From CAZVLE01 sp964627855 (lineage in GTDB: Bacteria > Bacillota > Dethiobacteria > DTU022), in assembly GCA_964627855.1 (NCBI GenBank), contig CAZVLE010000087.1, forward strand, positions 1 through 54,181: a stretch of 54,181 nt of DNA. The letters run 5' to 3'. The notes under the pieces were generated by a model, which saw nothing but the letters and a program-made list of their open reading frames with translations, ran no database searches and was not told where the DNA came from. Positions 17,682-26,037 of this stretch are shown piece after piece (the stretch's first letter is position 1; each line of letters begins with the position of its first letter). A program made the translations under genes and the position numbers.

Positions 17682-18023
17682 ATGGACTTAATAAAGGAAG
17701 TCGAAAAGCGAACCTTAAAAGAAGGTTTGCCACGTTTTAGTCCCGGTGATAGCGTAAAGGTACATGTGAAAGTAGTTGAAGGTGGTCGTGAAAGAACCCA
17801 GGTTTTTGAAGGAGTAGTGATCAGGCGTCAGGGTAGTGGTGCCAGGGAAACATTCACTGTTCGCCGGGTGACTTTCGGTATTGGTGTAGAAAGGATATTT
17901 CCTGTCCATTCGCCTTCAATCAATAAAATTGAGGTGGTAAAAAGAGGTAAGGTGCGCAGAGCCAAGCTATATTATTTGAGACAGCGAACCGGTAAAGCAG
18001 CAAGAATAAAAGAGCGCCGTTAA
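17682..18023 (+). CDS. rplS: 50S ribosomal protein L19
   Basis: Large-subunit protein at the 30S-50S interface. Recognised by FSPGDSVKVHVKVVEGGRER, FEGVVIRRQGSG and the terminal RRAKLYYLR block. At 113 aa it has the family length. GGAGG lies nine bases before the ATG. It closes the classical rpsP-rplS group; lepB begins 19 bases later. Confidence 0.97.
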   Translation: MDLIKEVEKRTLKEGLPRFSPGDSVKVHVKVVEGGRERTQVFEGVVIRRQGSGARETFTVRRVTFGIGVERIFPVHSPSINKIEVVKRGKVRRAKLYYLRQRTGKAARIKERR

Positions 18024-18042
18024 ATAATCGGGGATGAATTAA

Positions 18043-18561
18043 TTGAACAAGTGGAAAGATATATTAGATTGGCTTCGCTCAATATTGATAGCAATAGTGC
18101 TGGCTCTCTTGATCAGACTATTTTTATTTGAAGTTTTTGTAGTCGAAGGGCGATCGATGTATCCCACATTGCTTGAAACCGAAAGGCTGATGGTTAATAA
18201 GCTGGTTTACCGCTTTGATCAGCCCAGTCCCGGTGATATAGTGGTTTTTGAATTTGAACCAGGACGGGATTTTATCAAGAGGGTCATCGGTACTGAAGGT
18301 GACAAAGTAGCGATTATTAACGGCAGACTTTATGTTAATAATATCCTCATAGATGAACCATACCTTCTCGATGACATGGAGATAGAAGATTTTGGTCCTG
18401 TCGAAGTTCCTCCCGGCTATTCATTCATGCTGGGCGACTTTCGCCAAAATAGTATGGATAGCAGAGACCCGAGGGTAGGATTTATTTCCCTGGAGCAATT
18501 GAAAGGGCGTGCCTTTTGTGTTTTTTGGCCACCCTGGGAAGCAAGGTTAATTAGTAATTAA
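18043..18561 (+). CDS. lepB: type I signal peptidase
   Basis: Membrane serine protease that removes signal peptides from Sec- and Tat-exported proteins. One N-terminal transmembrane helix (about 11-33) is followed by the catalytic Ser38 in GRSMYPTL and the general-base Lys79 in DFIKRVIGTEGD. The C-terminal GDFRQNSMDSRDPRVGF block is the family's box E. Length, 172 aa, is the short SipS-like form. Start is TTG after a GGGGATGAA-like site. It is placed between rplS and rbgA, as in many Clostridia. Confidence 0.96.
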   Translation: MNKWKDILDWLRSILIAIVLALLIRLFLFEVFVVEGRSMYPTLLETERLMVNKLVYRFDQPSPGDIVVFEFEPGRDFIKRVIGTEGDKVAIINGRLYVNNILIDEPYLLDDMEIEDFGPVEVPPGYSFMLGDFRQNSMDSRDPRVGFISLEQLKGRAFCVFWPPWEARLISN

Positions 18562-18578
18562 TAGCAAGGTGGGGTATT

Positions 18579-19430
18579 GTGAAACAAGGCCAGTATTACC
18601 CCGGAATGATGGCCAGGGCACAAAAAACTTTAGTGCAGGATATAAAAATCATCGATCTGGTTGTAGAGTTGCTGGATGCTCGTATTCCAGCCAGCAGTCG
18701 CAATCAGGTCCTTGCAGGCTATATCACTAGTAAGAAGCATCTGATCCTTTTGCACAAAGCGGACAGGGCGGAGGCAGCTGTTACTGAATGCTGGCTTTCT
18801 TATTTCCGGAACAATAATCATCAAGCGATGGCTTTTAGTGTCTATGAAAAGCGCTATCTTGATCAGCTGCTCCGTTTCCTTAAGAAAGAGGGAAACAACC
18901 TGAAGTCCACCCGCTACAAGAGACCGTTGCGAATGCTTATTGCCGGTATTCCCAATGTAGGCAAATCTACCCTGATTAACTATTTTGTGCGTAAAGCAGT
19001 GACCCGTACAGGCAACCAGCCTGGTATAACCAGGGGCAGGCAGTGGATAAAAATAACCCCGGGTCTTGAACTGCTTGATACGCCAGGTATCCTCACTCCC
19101 CAATTTGATAAAGATCGCAGGTGGCTTCTGGCTGCTGTTGGAACCTTGCCTGCCGGCAGTGTTGAGCTTGAAGATATAGCCTGCCAGTTGATAGATTTCT
19201 ATCTTCAGCATGAAAAAGAAAGTTATATAACAGCCCGCTACCCGGGTTTACTTGTGGGTAAACCTGAAGAAATGTTTCAACAGATCGGTATCTTGCAGGG
19301 GTGCCTGCAGGCTGCCGGCAAGATAGATTCAGAAAGAACGGCAGCTCTTTTACTGCGAGATTTTCAAAATGGAAATCTCGGAAAAGTTACACTTGAACAT
19401 CCTCCACCATTAGACGAAATTCCTAATTAG
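18579..19430 (+). CDS. rbgA: ribosome biogenesis GTPase RbgA (YlqF)
   Basis: Circularly permuted GTPase required for late 50S assembly (incorporation of L16 and others). The permuted motif order is visible: G4 first (HKAD, 59-62), then G1 GIPNVGKS (123-130) and G3 DTPG (167-170), followed by the C-terminal RNA-binding region. G4 reads HKAD where NKxD is usual. Start is a GTG with AAGGTGG six bases upstream. 283 aa, the expected length. Confidence 0.95.
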   Translation: MKQGQYYPGMMARAQKTLVQDIKIIDLVVELLDARIPASSRNQVLAGYITSKKHLILLHKADRAEAAVTECWLSYFRNNNHQAMAFSVYEKRYLDQLLRFLKKEGNNLKSTRYKRPLRMLIAGIPNVGKSTLINYFVRKAVTRTGNQPGITRGRQWIKITPGLELLDTPGILTPQFDKDRRWLLAAVGTLPAGSVELEDIACQLIDFYLQHEKESYITARYPGLLVGKPEEMFQQIGILQGCLQAAGKIDSERTAALLLRDFQNGNLGKVTLEHPPPLDEIPN

Positions 19431-19447
19431 GCTGGCAAGGAGAGACC

Positions 19448-20239
19448 ATGGTCTGTTTTAAAAATATGACCCTGCCGGAATTAACTCGCTATCTTGACCA
19501 AAAGAATGAATTGACCCCTGCCGAAATGCATGCTCTTGCCATTGACCGGCGTGCCGGAGCGGCACTATTGTTAAAAAAGTATAGGCTTCAACTGGAGTTA
19601 AAACAACGGGAGCTTGAGCGATTGCAAAAAATGCTGACTGAAGAGAAAGCATTGTGGGCGGAGGGTTACAGAACTGTGGCCGGGATTGACGAAGCCGGTC
19701 GGGGACCTCTTGCCGGACCGGTTTTTGCGGCGGCGGTAGTTTTGAAACCGGGCCAGGTTTTTACTGGTTTAAATGACTCAAAACAGCTTAGCGCAGCTAT
19801 GAGGGAAGAGCTTTTTGAACAGATCATCCAGGAAGCAGCAGGCTATGGCATCGGTAGTGCTTCTAAAGATGAAATTGACAGTTTAAACATTCATGCTGCT
19901 TCTATGCTGGCTATGCAACGTTCCCTAGAAAAACTACCTCTTACTCCCGATTTTATTCTTGTAGATGGATATACGATCAAAGCAGTATCTTACAGACAAA
20001 AGGCTATTAAGGGCGGTGATTGTATATCTTTATCAATCGCTGCAGCTTCTGTTTTGGCCAAGGTAAGCAGAGACAGCATCATGAAGAATCTCCATCTTCG
20101 CTATCCCCAGTACGGTTTCAATCGTAACATGGGCTATGGAACTGCTGAACATCAAAAAGCTCTTTTAATACATGGACCCTGTCCCGAGCATCGCTGCTCT
20201 TTCAATTTGCCTGGAGAGGCTTTTGGAAAAAGGATATGA
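19448..20239 (+). CDS. rnhB: ribonuclease HII
   Basis: Degrades RNA in RNA-DNA hybrids and excises misincorporated ribonucleotides. An N-terminal helical extension (1-75) precedes the catalytic core, which starts AGIDEAGRGPLAGPV with Asp81 and Glu82 of the DEDD set; later FILVDGY carries a third Asp, and a SVLAKVSRD motif the fourth. Length, 263 aa, resembles Bacillus RNase HII. Its stop overlaps the yraN start by four bases (ATGA type). Confidence 0.96.
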   Translation: MVCFKNMTLPELTRYLDQKNELTPAEMHALAIDRRAGAALLLKKYRLQLELKQRELERLQKMLTEEKALWAEGYRTVAGIDEAGRGPLAGPVFAAAVVLKPGQVFTGLNDSKQLSAAMREELFEQIIQEAAGYGIGSASKDEIDSLNIHAASMLAMQRSLEKLPLTPDFILVDGYTIKAVSYRQKAIKGGDCISLSIAAASVLAKVSRDSIMKNLHLRYPQYGFNRNMGYGTAEHQKALLIHGPCPEHRCSFNLPGEAFGKRI

Positions 20240-20607
20240 CAGATAAGCGCCAGAAGGTCGGCCAGGCAGGGGAAGAAGCAGCCCGGGAATATCTCAGTAG
20301 AATTGGCTATAAAATAATTGCTACAAATTACCGTTGCCCCCTCGGTGAAATAGATATTGTTGCCCGCGATAACCAGGCTATCGTGATCATCGAAGTTCGC
20401 TCCAAGACAAGCATCAGGTTCGGGCTGCCTGAAGAATCCCTTACACCAGTTAAAGCCCGTCGCCTCAAACGCCTGGCTTTATATTATCTGCAATCCAAGG
20501 CAGGGCAGGAAGTTAAGTGCAGAATAGATTTTATTGCTATATTACTGGATGAAAATGACCTGACAGTCCTGAAGCTTAACCATATGCGAGGTATTCTTGC
20601 TGATTAG
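20236..20607 (+). CDS. YraN family endonuclease-like protein
   Basis: UPF0102 family protein with a restriction-endonuclease-like fold: GEEAAREYLSRIGYKI then the putative active-site GEIDIVARD and VIIEVRSKTS (Asp-Glu-x-Lys-like arrangement: D46, E60 and K64 approximately). The cellular role of the family is not known; it is regularly found between rnhB and comM or dprA. It overlaps rnhB by four bases and is very probably co-translated with it. Confidence 0.9.
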   Translation: MTDKRQKVGQAGEEAAREYLSRIGYKIIATNYRCPLGEIDIVARDNQAIVIIEVRSKTSIRFGLPEESLTPVKARRLKRLALYYLQSKAGQEVKCRIDFIAILLDENDLTVLKLNHMRGILAD

Positions 20608-20619
20608 GAGGCGATGGCT

Positions 20620-21096
20620 ATGCTATTCTATATTGCAGTAATTGGGGGTTCTTATTGTTCTGAAGAAGAAAAAAAATTAGCCCGTCTAGTTGGTGCAGAA
20701 ATAGCCCGCAGGAAAGGTATCCTTATTTGTGGCGGTGGTTCGGGAGTTATGGAGGCTGCTTCGCGCGGCGCTGCTGAAGCAGGTGGTACTGCTATCGGTA
20801 TTTTGCCGGGAGAGCACAGGGAACAGGGTAACCCATTTCTCACCTTTACCATTGCAACAGGCATTGGTGAAGCCCGCAATGCCATTATTGCCCGGACTGC
20901 GGACGCATTGATCGCCATAGGTGGAGAATATGGCACTCTCTCGGAAATTGCCCTCGCTTTAAAGATGAACAAACCGGTCATTGGCTTGAAAAGCTGGGGC
21001 CTTCAGCCACCCCGCAAACTTGAACGTTCGATCGTTTCTGCTGAAACAGCCCTTGAGTCGGTCGAAAAAACCTTTAAATTACTGGAAAAAAATTAG
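20620..21096 (+). CDS. LOG-related protein (TIGR00725 type nucleotide-binding)
   Basis: Rossmann-like protein of the lysine-decarboxylase-like/LOG superfamily: IAVIGGS near the N-terminus, GGGSGVMEAASRGA (about 40-53) and GGEYGTLSEIALAL (about 103-116). Classical LOG proteins with PGGxGTxxE cleave cytokinin-type nucleotides; here that block reads GGEYGTLSE, so nucleotide binding is likely but the reaction is unknown. The ATG at 20620 has AGGAGG eight bases upstream; another ATG at 20614 is too close to it. It ends 15 bases before the convergent comM gene. Confidence 0.85.
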   Translation: MLFYIAVIGGSYCSEEEKKLARLVGAEIARRKGILICGGGSGVMEAASRGAAEAGGTAIGILPGEHREQGNPFLTFTIATGIGEARNAIIARTADALIAIGGEYGTLSEIALALKMNKPVIGLKSWGLQPPRKLERSIVSAETALESVEKTFKLLEKN

Positions 21097-21111
21097 AGCT
21101 GGCTGGATTAA

Positions 21112-22647
21112 TTACCTCTGCCGGTCCAGGCTCCTGTACTGTACCGCCTCAGCGATATGGGCTGAGTCGATAATGTCACTACCGTCCAGGTCGGCAATGG
21201 TCCTTGCCACCTTGATAATGCGGTCATGGGCGCGCATAGAGAGCTTCAACTGCTGAAATGACTGGCGTAGCAGCTGTTTTGCCTCGCTGCTTAAAAGGCA
21301 GTACTTATCGAAGTGCCGTGCTCGAAGCCGGTTATTGGCAGCAACTTTTATTGTTTTGTACCTTTCCCGTTGCATTATACGGGCTTTTTCCACACGACTG
21401 CGGATTTCGGCCGAGCCTTGACTGTCACCTCTCCGCTGCAGCTGTTCGTACTTGATGGCCGGTACTTCGACCTGGATATCAATCCGGTCAAGGAGTGGTC
21501 CGGAAAGTTTCGACCGATAACGGTAAATCTGGGCCGGACTGCAACGGCACTCCCTGGCCGGATCTCCAAAGTTACCGCAGGGACAGGGATTCATCGAACT
21601 GACAAACATAAAATCTGCCGGGTAGCTAATGGTAGCAGCAACACGGGTAACGGTTACAATTTTATCTTCAAGTGGTTGACGGAGAGCTTCTAAAACCTCG
21701 CGATTATATTCAGGTAATTCGTCAAAATAGAGGACCCCTTTATGGGCAAGACTTACTTCACCCGGCTTTGGTGTTTTTCCACCACCGATTATTCCGGCCG
21801 AAGAAGCACTGTGGTGCGGACTACGAAATGGCCTTTGCCGCATGAGCGGTTTTTCCGGGTTAAGCTGGCCGGCCACACTGTGGATTCTGGTTATTTCGAG
21901 GATTTCCTCAAGGGTGGGTAGCGGTAATATTGAGGGCAAACGCCTGGCCAGCATTGTTTTACCACTTCCAGGAGGCCCATATAGCATTATATTGTGAGAA
22001 CCTGCTGCAGCTACTTCCAGCGCTCTCTTTGCAGTTTCCTGTCCCATTACCTCGTTGTAATCGAGGTCAGCGCTAGCGGAAACCGGCAGTTCTTCTTGCA
22101 ATGGTTGGGCATAAGCCAGATTACTTTCACCATTAAGATAATTGGTTAGCTGGATGAGCGTATTCGTACCCCGAACCGAGAGCTTGTTCACCAGCGCTGC
22201 TTCAGTGCTGTTAATAACCGGCAGATAGAGGGTTTTATTGCAGTAACTTTTATTTTCACTCAAAGAAAGTGCCATAGCCAGGGTACCGTTGACAGCTCTC
22301 AAGTTGCCATCCAGGGAAAGCTCACCGACAAAAACTGCCTCTTCGAGAGCCTCACCCTGAGGCACCTGCCCGGTTGCGGCAAGCAAACCGATGGCGATAG
22401 CAAGATCGAAGGCAGAGCCTTCTTTTTTTAAATCTGCCGGCGCCAGGTTGACAGTAATGCGTGAATAGGGGAAAGAAAAACCGCTATTACGAATAGCGGC
22501 ACGGACTCTCTCTTTTGCTTCTCTAACCGATGCGTCCGGAAGGCCAATAATATCGAAGGCAGGTAATCCGTCAGCAATATCAATTTCTATTTCTAAAGGG
22601 ATACCACTTATACCGGACAATGTACATGAATGCACTTTTGCTAACAA
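21112..22647 (-). CDS. comM: ComM/YifB family Mg chelatase-like AAA+ ATPase
   Basis: Homologue of ComM, a hexameric helicase that promotes branch migration during natural transformation in proteobacteria. An N-terminal Lon-protease-like ChlI domain (about 1-180) precedes the AAA+ core with Walker A GPPGSGKT (224-231) and Walker B LYFDELPE, a cysteine cluster in PCPCGNFGDP...CRC (about 354-368), and the C-terminal helical Mg-chelatase domain. 511 aa, normal. Start is TTG with GGAGG seven bases upstream. It is inverted relative to its usual rnhB/yraN/dprA neighbours. Confidence 0.94.
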   Translation of the reverse strand: MLAKVHSCTLSGISGIPLEIEIDIADGLPAFDIIGLPDASVREAKERVRAAIRNSGFSFPYSRITVNLAPADLKKEGSAFDLAIAIGLLAATGQVPQGEALEEAVFVGELSLDGNLRAVNGTLAMALSLSENKSYCNKTLYLPVINSTEAALVNKLSVRGTNTLIQLTNYLNGESNLAYAQPLQEELPVSASADLDYNEVMGQETAKRALEVAAAGSHNIMLYGPPGSGKTMLARRLPSILPLPTLEEILEITRIHSVAGQLNPEKPLMRQRPFRSPHHSASSAGIIGGGKTPKPGEVSLAHKGVLYFDELPEYNREVLEALRQPLEDKIVTVTRVAATISYPADFMFVSSMNPCPCGNFGDPARECRCSPAQIYRYRSKLSGPLLDRIDIQVEVPAIKYEQLQRRGDSQGSAEIRSRVEKARIMQRERYKTIKVAANNRLRARHFDKYCLLSSEAKQLLRQSFQQLKLSMRAHDRIIKVARTIADLDGSDIIDSAHIAEAVQYRSLDRQR

Positions 22648-22745
22648 TTAGAGGCCTCCTCTGGCGACATTGGTTAGTGTATTAATTCCAGCTCAAATGC
22701 TTCAATTAGAACAATAGCAAAAAGACACGATTCGCAGAGTCGAAA

Positions 22746-25109
22746 TCATGTTAGCTCTTTATCCTTTTTAAGCATAGAAAATACTGCGATGACAAAAAAC
22801 ATAACTGTGAGGCCAATCAACCACCACCAGTGTGCCTCAAAAGAACCTTCAAATGCAGGATATGGTGGTTCATTAAAAGCGACAAGGTTATTAACATCCA
22901 AAACACCCCCACCGATTAACTCAAAGCCCCATTTAGCGACAGCAATGTTAAAGATCATTTGAGCGGACTCAGGCTCAACATCGGCGATTGGAAATAATCC
23001 ACCACTTAGAATAACCTGTGGTAAAAGAACAATTGGCAGCATTGAGGTGGCGGAGCTGGTACTGGCCACGAAGGCAGATATGGTCAGACCCATCATTGAG
23101 CTGGATAATATAACCAGGAAAAAGGCAAGAGTTAAAAGCAGAAAATCTGGCACGCCTATAAATATCCATAGAATCCCAACATAAAGAATTGATTGGGCAA
23201 GGCCGATCAGACCTAACACAGAGGACTTGGATAACAGGTAAGGTGCGATCTTTAGGTTAATTGAACGTTCTCTTTTGTAGATTGAATTCTCCTTGACTAT
23301 TTCACCGACAGAATTGCAGGCTCCAAACCAGACGGCGCATAGAGATGATACTAAAATTATTAACATCATATCTTCGAAACGTGATGATTCATCATCAATT
23401 CGTGCCTGAACCTCATCAGAGCGGCCTTCTATAATTATCTCCTGGGTTATGACAAGATCATCGGGGTGGTGAATGCTCTTTTCAAAGATTGAATCTGACA
23501 TTAATACTCCCATGCCAAGGGCGATAATGATAGGCTGTAAAAATAGAAGCATCAGATTTTTTTTATCCCTGGTCATTACCTTGAAGTAGCGGCTGGTTAG
23601 AGTCAGCCATTGCAGTATTGGAGATTTCTTGTTATGGCTTGCAGCAACAAAGTTTTTACCCGAAGGCTCTTCGTAACCATGCGGATAATATTTTGCTGCG
23701 TAACTGGAAACGCTGTATCGATACTGCCATTCTTCAGGGGTTTCATCCTGGTTGATCTTTCTGTAAATTTCGGCGAAGTCATCGGTACCAAAATATTCGA
23801 GAGCTTCGCGGGGAGAACCGAAAAAAGCCAGGCGACCTCCGGCAGTAAGGAATATAATTTTATCGCACATGTGGATGTTGAAGGTGGCATGGGTCACACA
23901 AAATATAGTTTGCCCCTGGTTAGCCATGTTTCTCATCATGCGCATCATCAGCTTTTCGAGACCGGGATCAAGTCCCGAAGTTGGTTCATCAAGAAACATG
24001 ATGCTCGGTTTGGTTATAATCTCAACGCCGATGCTGACCCTCTTCCTCTGACCACCGGAGAGTCTCTTGACAGGTGTATCCCTGCGGAAAGTCAGCTCGA
24101 GGATTTCCATAACTTCTTCTACCCGGTAATGAATTTCATTTGTGCTCGTATCATCAGGCATCCTGAGGCGTGCTGCATATTGTAAAACTTCTTCAACAGT
24201 TAATTCTAAGTGGACAATATCATCCTGGGGCACATAGCCCATTAATGATTGAAAGGCTCCATATTCCTCATAAAAATTTGTGCCGTTTATTAATATTTCT
24301 CCAAAGGTAGCAGGTGAAGTTCCCATCAGGGCATTTAACATGGTCGTTTTCCCGGATCCGCTTCCTCCAAGAATGGCCACAAACTCCCGGGGTTTTACTT
24401 GAAAATTTATATTATTGAGGATTACAAGTTCTTCACCGTTAGGCAGGGTTACTACTTTACTCATATCCCTGACGACAAGATCAACCTGACCGGCAGTTTC
24501 GTCGTGAGTGACCAGTTGAAAATCATCAAGAGTCAGGCGATAGCCGTAGATGCGTATGACCGAATCTGTAGACAGGGGGTGTTTCCCACTGATGCGCTGG
24601 CCATCAACATAAGTACCGTTAGTGCTGTTAAGGTCTTTGATAAAAGTGCCTGAATCGGTTGTTTCGACTACTGCATGGTGCCTGGAAACCTGGGGGTGAT
24701 CGAGCACAATATTGTTAGAAGGGTCACGGCCGAGGCTGATAACGCTGCCGACTGCATGATGATAAGACGAATGCAGAGAGCTTTCCTGTTGTTTACTAAG
24801 GTGTTCTTTTTCTACTGTCGAAAGTTCAATGGTAGTTTTACCAATGCTGATCCTGTCTCCCGGGCTTATTCTTACCGGAGAGTTGATCCGGTAGCTGTTC
24901 AGAAAGGTGCCGTTTTGGCTGTTATTGTCAGTTAAAGTTACTTTGCCATTGTCCGCGACATATATTTCCGCATGGCTGCGGGATGCTTCGAGGTCACTTA
25001 GCACCAAATGACAGGTTGTTGAGTCACGCCCGATTGTATAGATTCTACCCGGCTCGATCTCCAGTTGCTTTCCGGTATCCTGGCCCTCGCTCACCACTAA
25101 AAGCATCAT
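22746..25109 (-). CDS. FHA-FHA-ABC transporter, ABCG-like single chain
   Basis: A 787-residue fusion: FHA domain 1 (about 1-95, GRDS at 27-30 and RSH at 44-46), FHA domain 2 (about 118-205, GRDP at 127-130, RHH at 143-145 and NSTNGTY), an ABC ATPase with Walker A GGSGSGKT (248-255), signature LSGGQ (350-354) and Walker B IMFLDEP (370-376), then an ABC2-type membrane domain with six likely helices (about 505-785) containing a periplasmic loop. The ATPase-before-membrane order is that of eukaryotic ABCG proteins and is known in other bacteria. FHA domains bind phosphothreonine, so control by a Ser/Thr kinase is inferred. Substrate unknown. ATG start with GGAGG seven bases upstream. Confidence 0.92.
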   Translation of the reverse strand: MMLLVVSEGQDTGKQLEIEPGRIYTIGRDSTTCHLVLSDLEASRSHAEIYVADNGKVTLTDNNSQNGTFLNSYRINSPVRISPGDRISIGKTTIELSTVEKEHLSKQQESSLHSSYHHAVGSVISLGRDPSNNIVLDHPQVSRHHAVVETTDSGTFIKDLNSTNGTYVDGQRISGKHPLSTDSVIRIYGYRLTLDDFQLVTHDETAGQVDLVVRDMSKVVTLPNGEELVILNNINFQVKPREFVAILGGSGSGKTTMLNALMGTSPATFGEILINGTNFYEEYGAFQSLMGYVPQDDIVHLELTVEEVLQYAARLRMPDDTSTNEIHYRVEEVMEILELTFRRDTPVKRLSGGQRKRVSIGVEIITKPSIMFLDEPTSGLDPGLEKLMMRMMRNMANQGQTIFCVTHATFNIHMCDKIIFLTAGGRLAFFGSPREALEYFGTDDFAEIYRKINQDETPEEWQYRYSVSSYAAKYYPHGYEEPSGKNFVAASHNKKSPILQWLTLTSRYFKVMTRDKKNLMLLFLQPIIIALGMGVLMSDSIFEKSIHHPDDLVITQEIIIEGRSDEVQARIDDESSRFEDMMLIILVSSLCAVWFGACNSVGEIVKENSIYKRERSINLKIAPYLLSKSSVLGLIGLAQSILYVGILWIFIGVPDFLLLTLAFFLVILSSSMMGLTISAFVASTSSATSMLPIVLLPQVILSGGLFPIADVEPESAQMIFNIAVAKWGFELIGGGVLDVNNLVAFNEPPYPAFEGSFEAHWWWLIGLTVMFFVIAVFSMLKKDKELT

Positions 25110-25457
25110 AAATCAACCTCCAATTCGTTGACTAACCCGACCTGATTAACAAAACAAAACCATAATTAAATTTGATAGCATTCTATTTATGATGATAGAT
25201 GTTCTGTCACCACTCTGTGCCTCTGCTTAAAATAGCAATGATGTTATTAACTGGCAAATATCAATAATACATTATACACCAAATTATTTTTCAGCAGAAG
25301 TAGAATTTCATTATTGTGAATTTATATCAATAACGCCGAGAAAAATATTTTGTGGTTCCTTCCAAAAGTATGAGCTGCCCGGTTAGCAGTTTGAAAGTCT
25401 TTATGTTATAATTCAACATATTCAGCTATTTAAAAAATTGCAAGGGAGGTACTTTCT
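25110..25457. other. 348-base AT-rich intergenic region between divergent genes
   Basis: No gene seen. It carries the rubredoxin promoter near its right end and, on the minus strand, a possible promoter for the FHA-ABC gene: TTGCCA (25252-25257 complement), 17-base spacer, TATTTT (25229-25234 complement). Nothing else recognisable. Confidence 0.5.
25383..25412 (+). promoter_or_regulatory. promoter for rubredoxin gene
   Basis: TATAAT at 25407-25412 with a moderate -35 (TTAGCA, 25383-25388) and an 18-base spacer, ending 45 bases before the rubredoxin start codon. Confidence 0.55.
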
Positions 25458-25616
25458 ATGGAGAAATGGGAATGCCAGGTATGTGGCTATGTTTATGATC
25501 CGGCAGAAGGAGACAGTGATGGAGGTATCGCTCCAGGGACCGCTTTTGAAGATCTTCCCGATGATTGGGTCTGTCCTGTCTGCGGTGTAGGTAAAGACGA
25601 GTTTGCCAAGGTATAA
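25458..25616 (+). CDS. rubredoxin
   Basis: A 52-residue one-iron electron carrier. The four cysteine ligands are in CQVCGY (6-11) and CPVCG (39-43), with the conserved YDPAEGD and LPDDWVCP segments. GGGAGG lies eight bases before the ATG. It stands alone, with its own promoter and terminator, and is a marker of anaerobic metabolism and of oxygen or peroxide reduction by rubrerythrin-type partners; the partner is not in this window (a bacterioferritin-like gene is 23 kb away). Confidence 0.97.
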   Translation: MEKWECQVCGYVYDPAEGDSDGGIAPGTAFEDLPDDWVCPVCGVGKDEFAKV

Positions 25617-25639
25617 CCGTATCTTTTTGATTTCTAGTC

Positions 25640-25679
25640 AAAGAATAGGGGGGCCCTGTTTCCTCCTATTCTTTTTATT
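25640..25679. terminator. bidirectional intrinsic terminator between rubredoxin and the PII-like gene
   Basis: Stem AAAGAATAGG (25640-25649) pairs with 25665-25674 and extends through three more pairs into a G-rich/C-rich top. It is followed by CTTTTTATT on the plus strand and preceded by A-rich sequence for the minus strand. It ends exactly at the 3' end of the convergent PII-like gene. Confidence 0.75.
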
Positions 25680-26037
25680 CTTTTATCTGTTTCTTTATCT
25701 CTTCAAGGGCCCTTACCTGATGCACGATGCCGGCCACCTTCTTCAGGTCGAGAACAAAAACTATACCGGTTGCCGGCTTGTAGAGTTTGCCGGCCTCAAT
25801 AATGGCATCAAGAACCCTGTCTGTAATTTCTTCGGGGACGATGGTCAGAATCAAATCTTTTTCCGGTTCAATTGGTATGCCGAGTAAATGTTTCTGTTCA
25901 TGAATGCCTGTTCCACGTGCCGGAATGATTGTAGCCCCTTCAGCTCCTGCAGCCGTTGAAGCCTTGATTATCTTCTCGCACCATCCTTTTTTGACAATGG
26001 TTACAATTAAGTCACGATTAAGCAAATCAGTCATCAT
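25675..26037 (-). CDS. PII-like nitrogen-regulator family protein
   Basis: A 120-residue protein of the GlnB/PII superfamily, with a ferredoxin-like fold start (DLIVTIVKKGWCEKII), a T-loop region around GTGIHEQKHLLGIPIEPEKD, and the nucleotide-site B-loop/C-terminal signature YKPATGIVFVLDLKKV (about 85-100). It lacks the tyrosine used for uridylylation in classical GlnB T-loops. It overlaps the upstream DUF1538 gene by 11 bases and is the last gene of a three-gene operon, so it probably senses a nucleotide or metabolite to control those membrane proteins. Confidence 0.88.
   Translation of the reverse strand: MMTDLLNRDLIVTIVKKGWCEKIIKASTAAGAEGATIIPARGTGIHEQKHLLGIPIEPEKDLILTIVPEEITDRVLDAIIEAGKLYKPATGIVFVLDLKKVAGIVHQVRALEEIKKQIKE

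Noticed and set aside
18630..19211. 193-residue minus-strand frame inside rbgA
   Set aside because: Antisense to a conserved GTPase with all motifs intact; no family match and no start signal.
23610..24185. 191-residue plus-strand frame inside the FHA-ABC gene
   Set aside because: Antisense to a well-supported ATPase domain; no upstream binding site.
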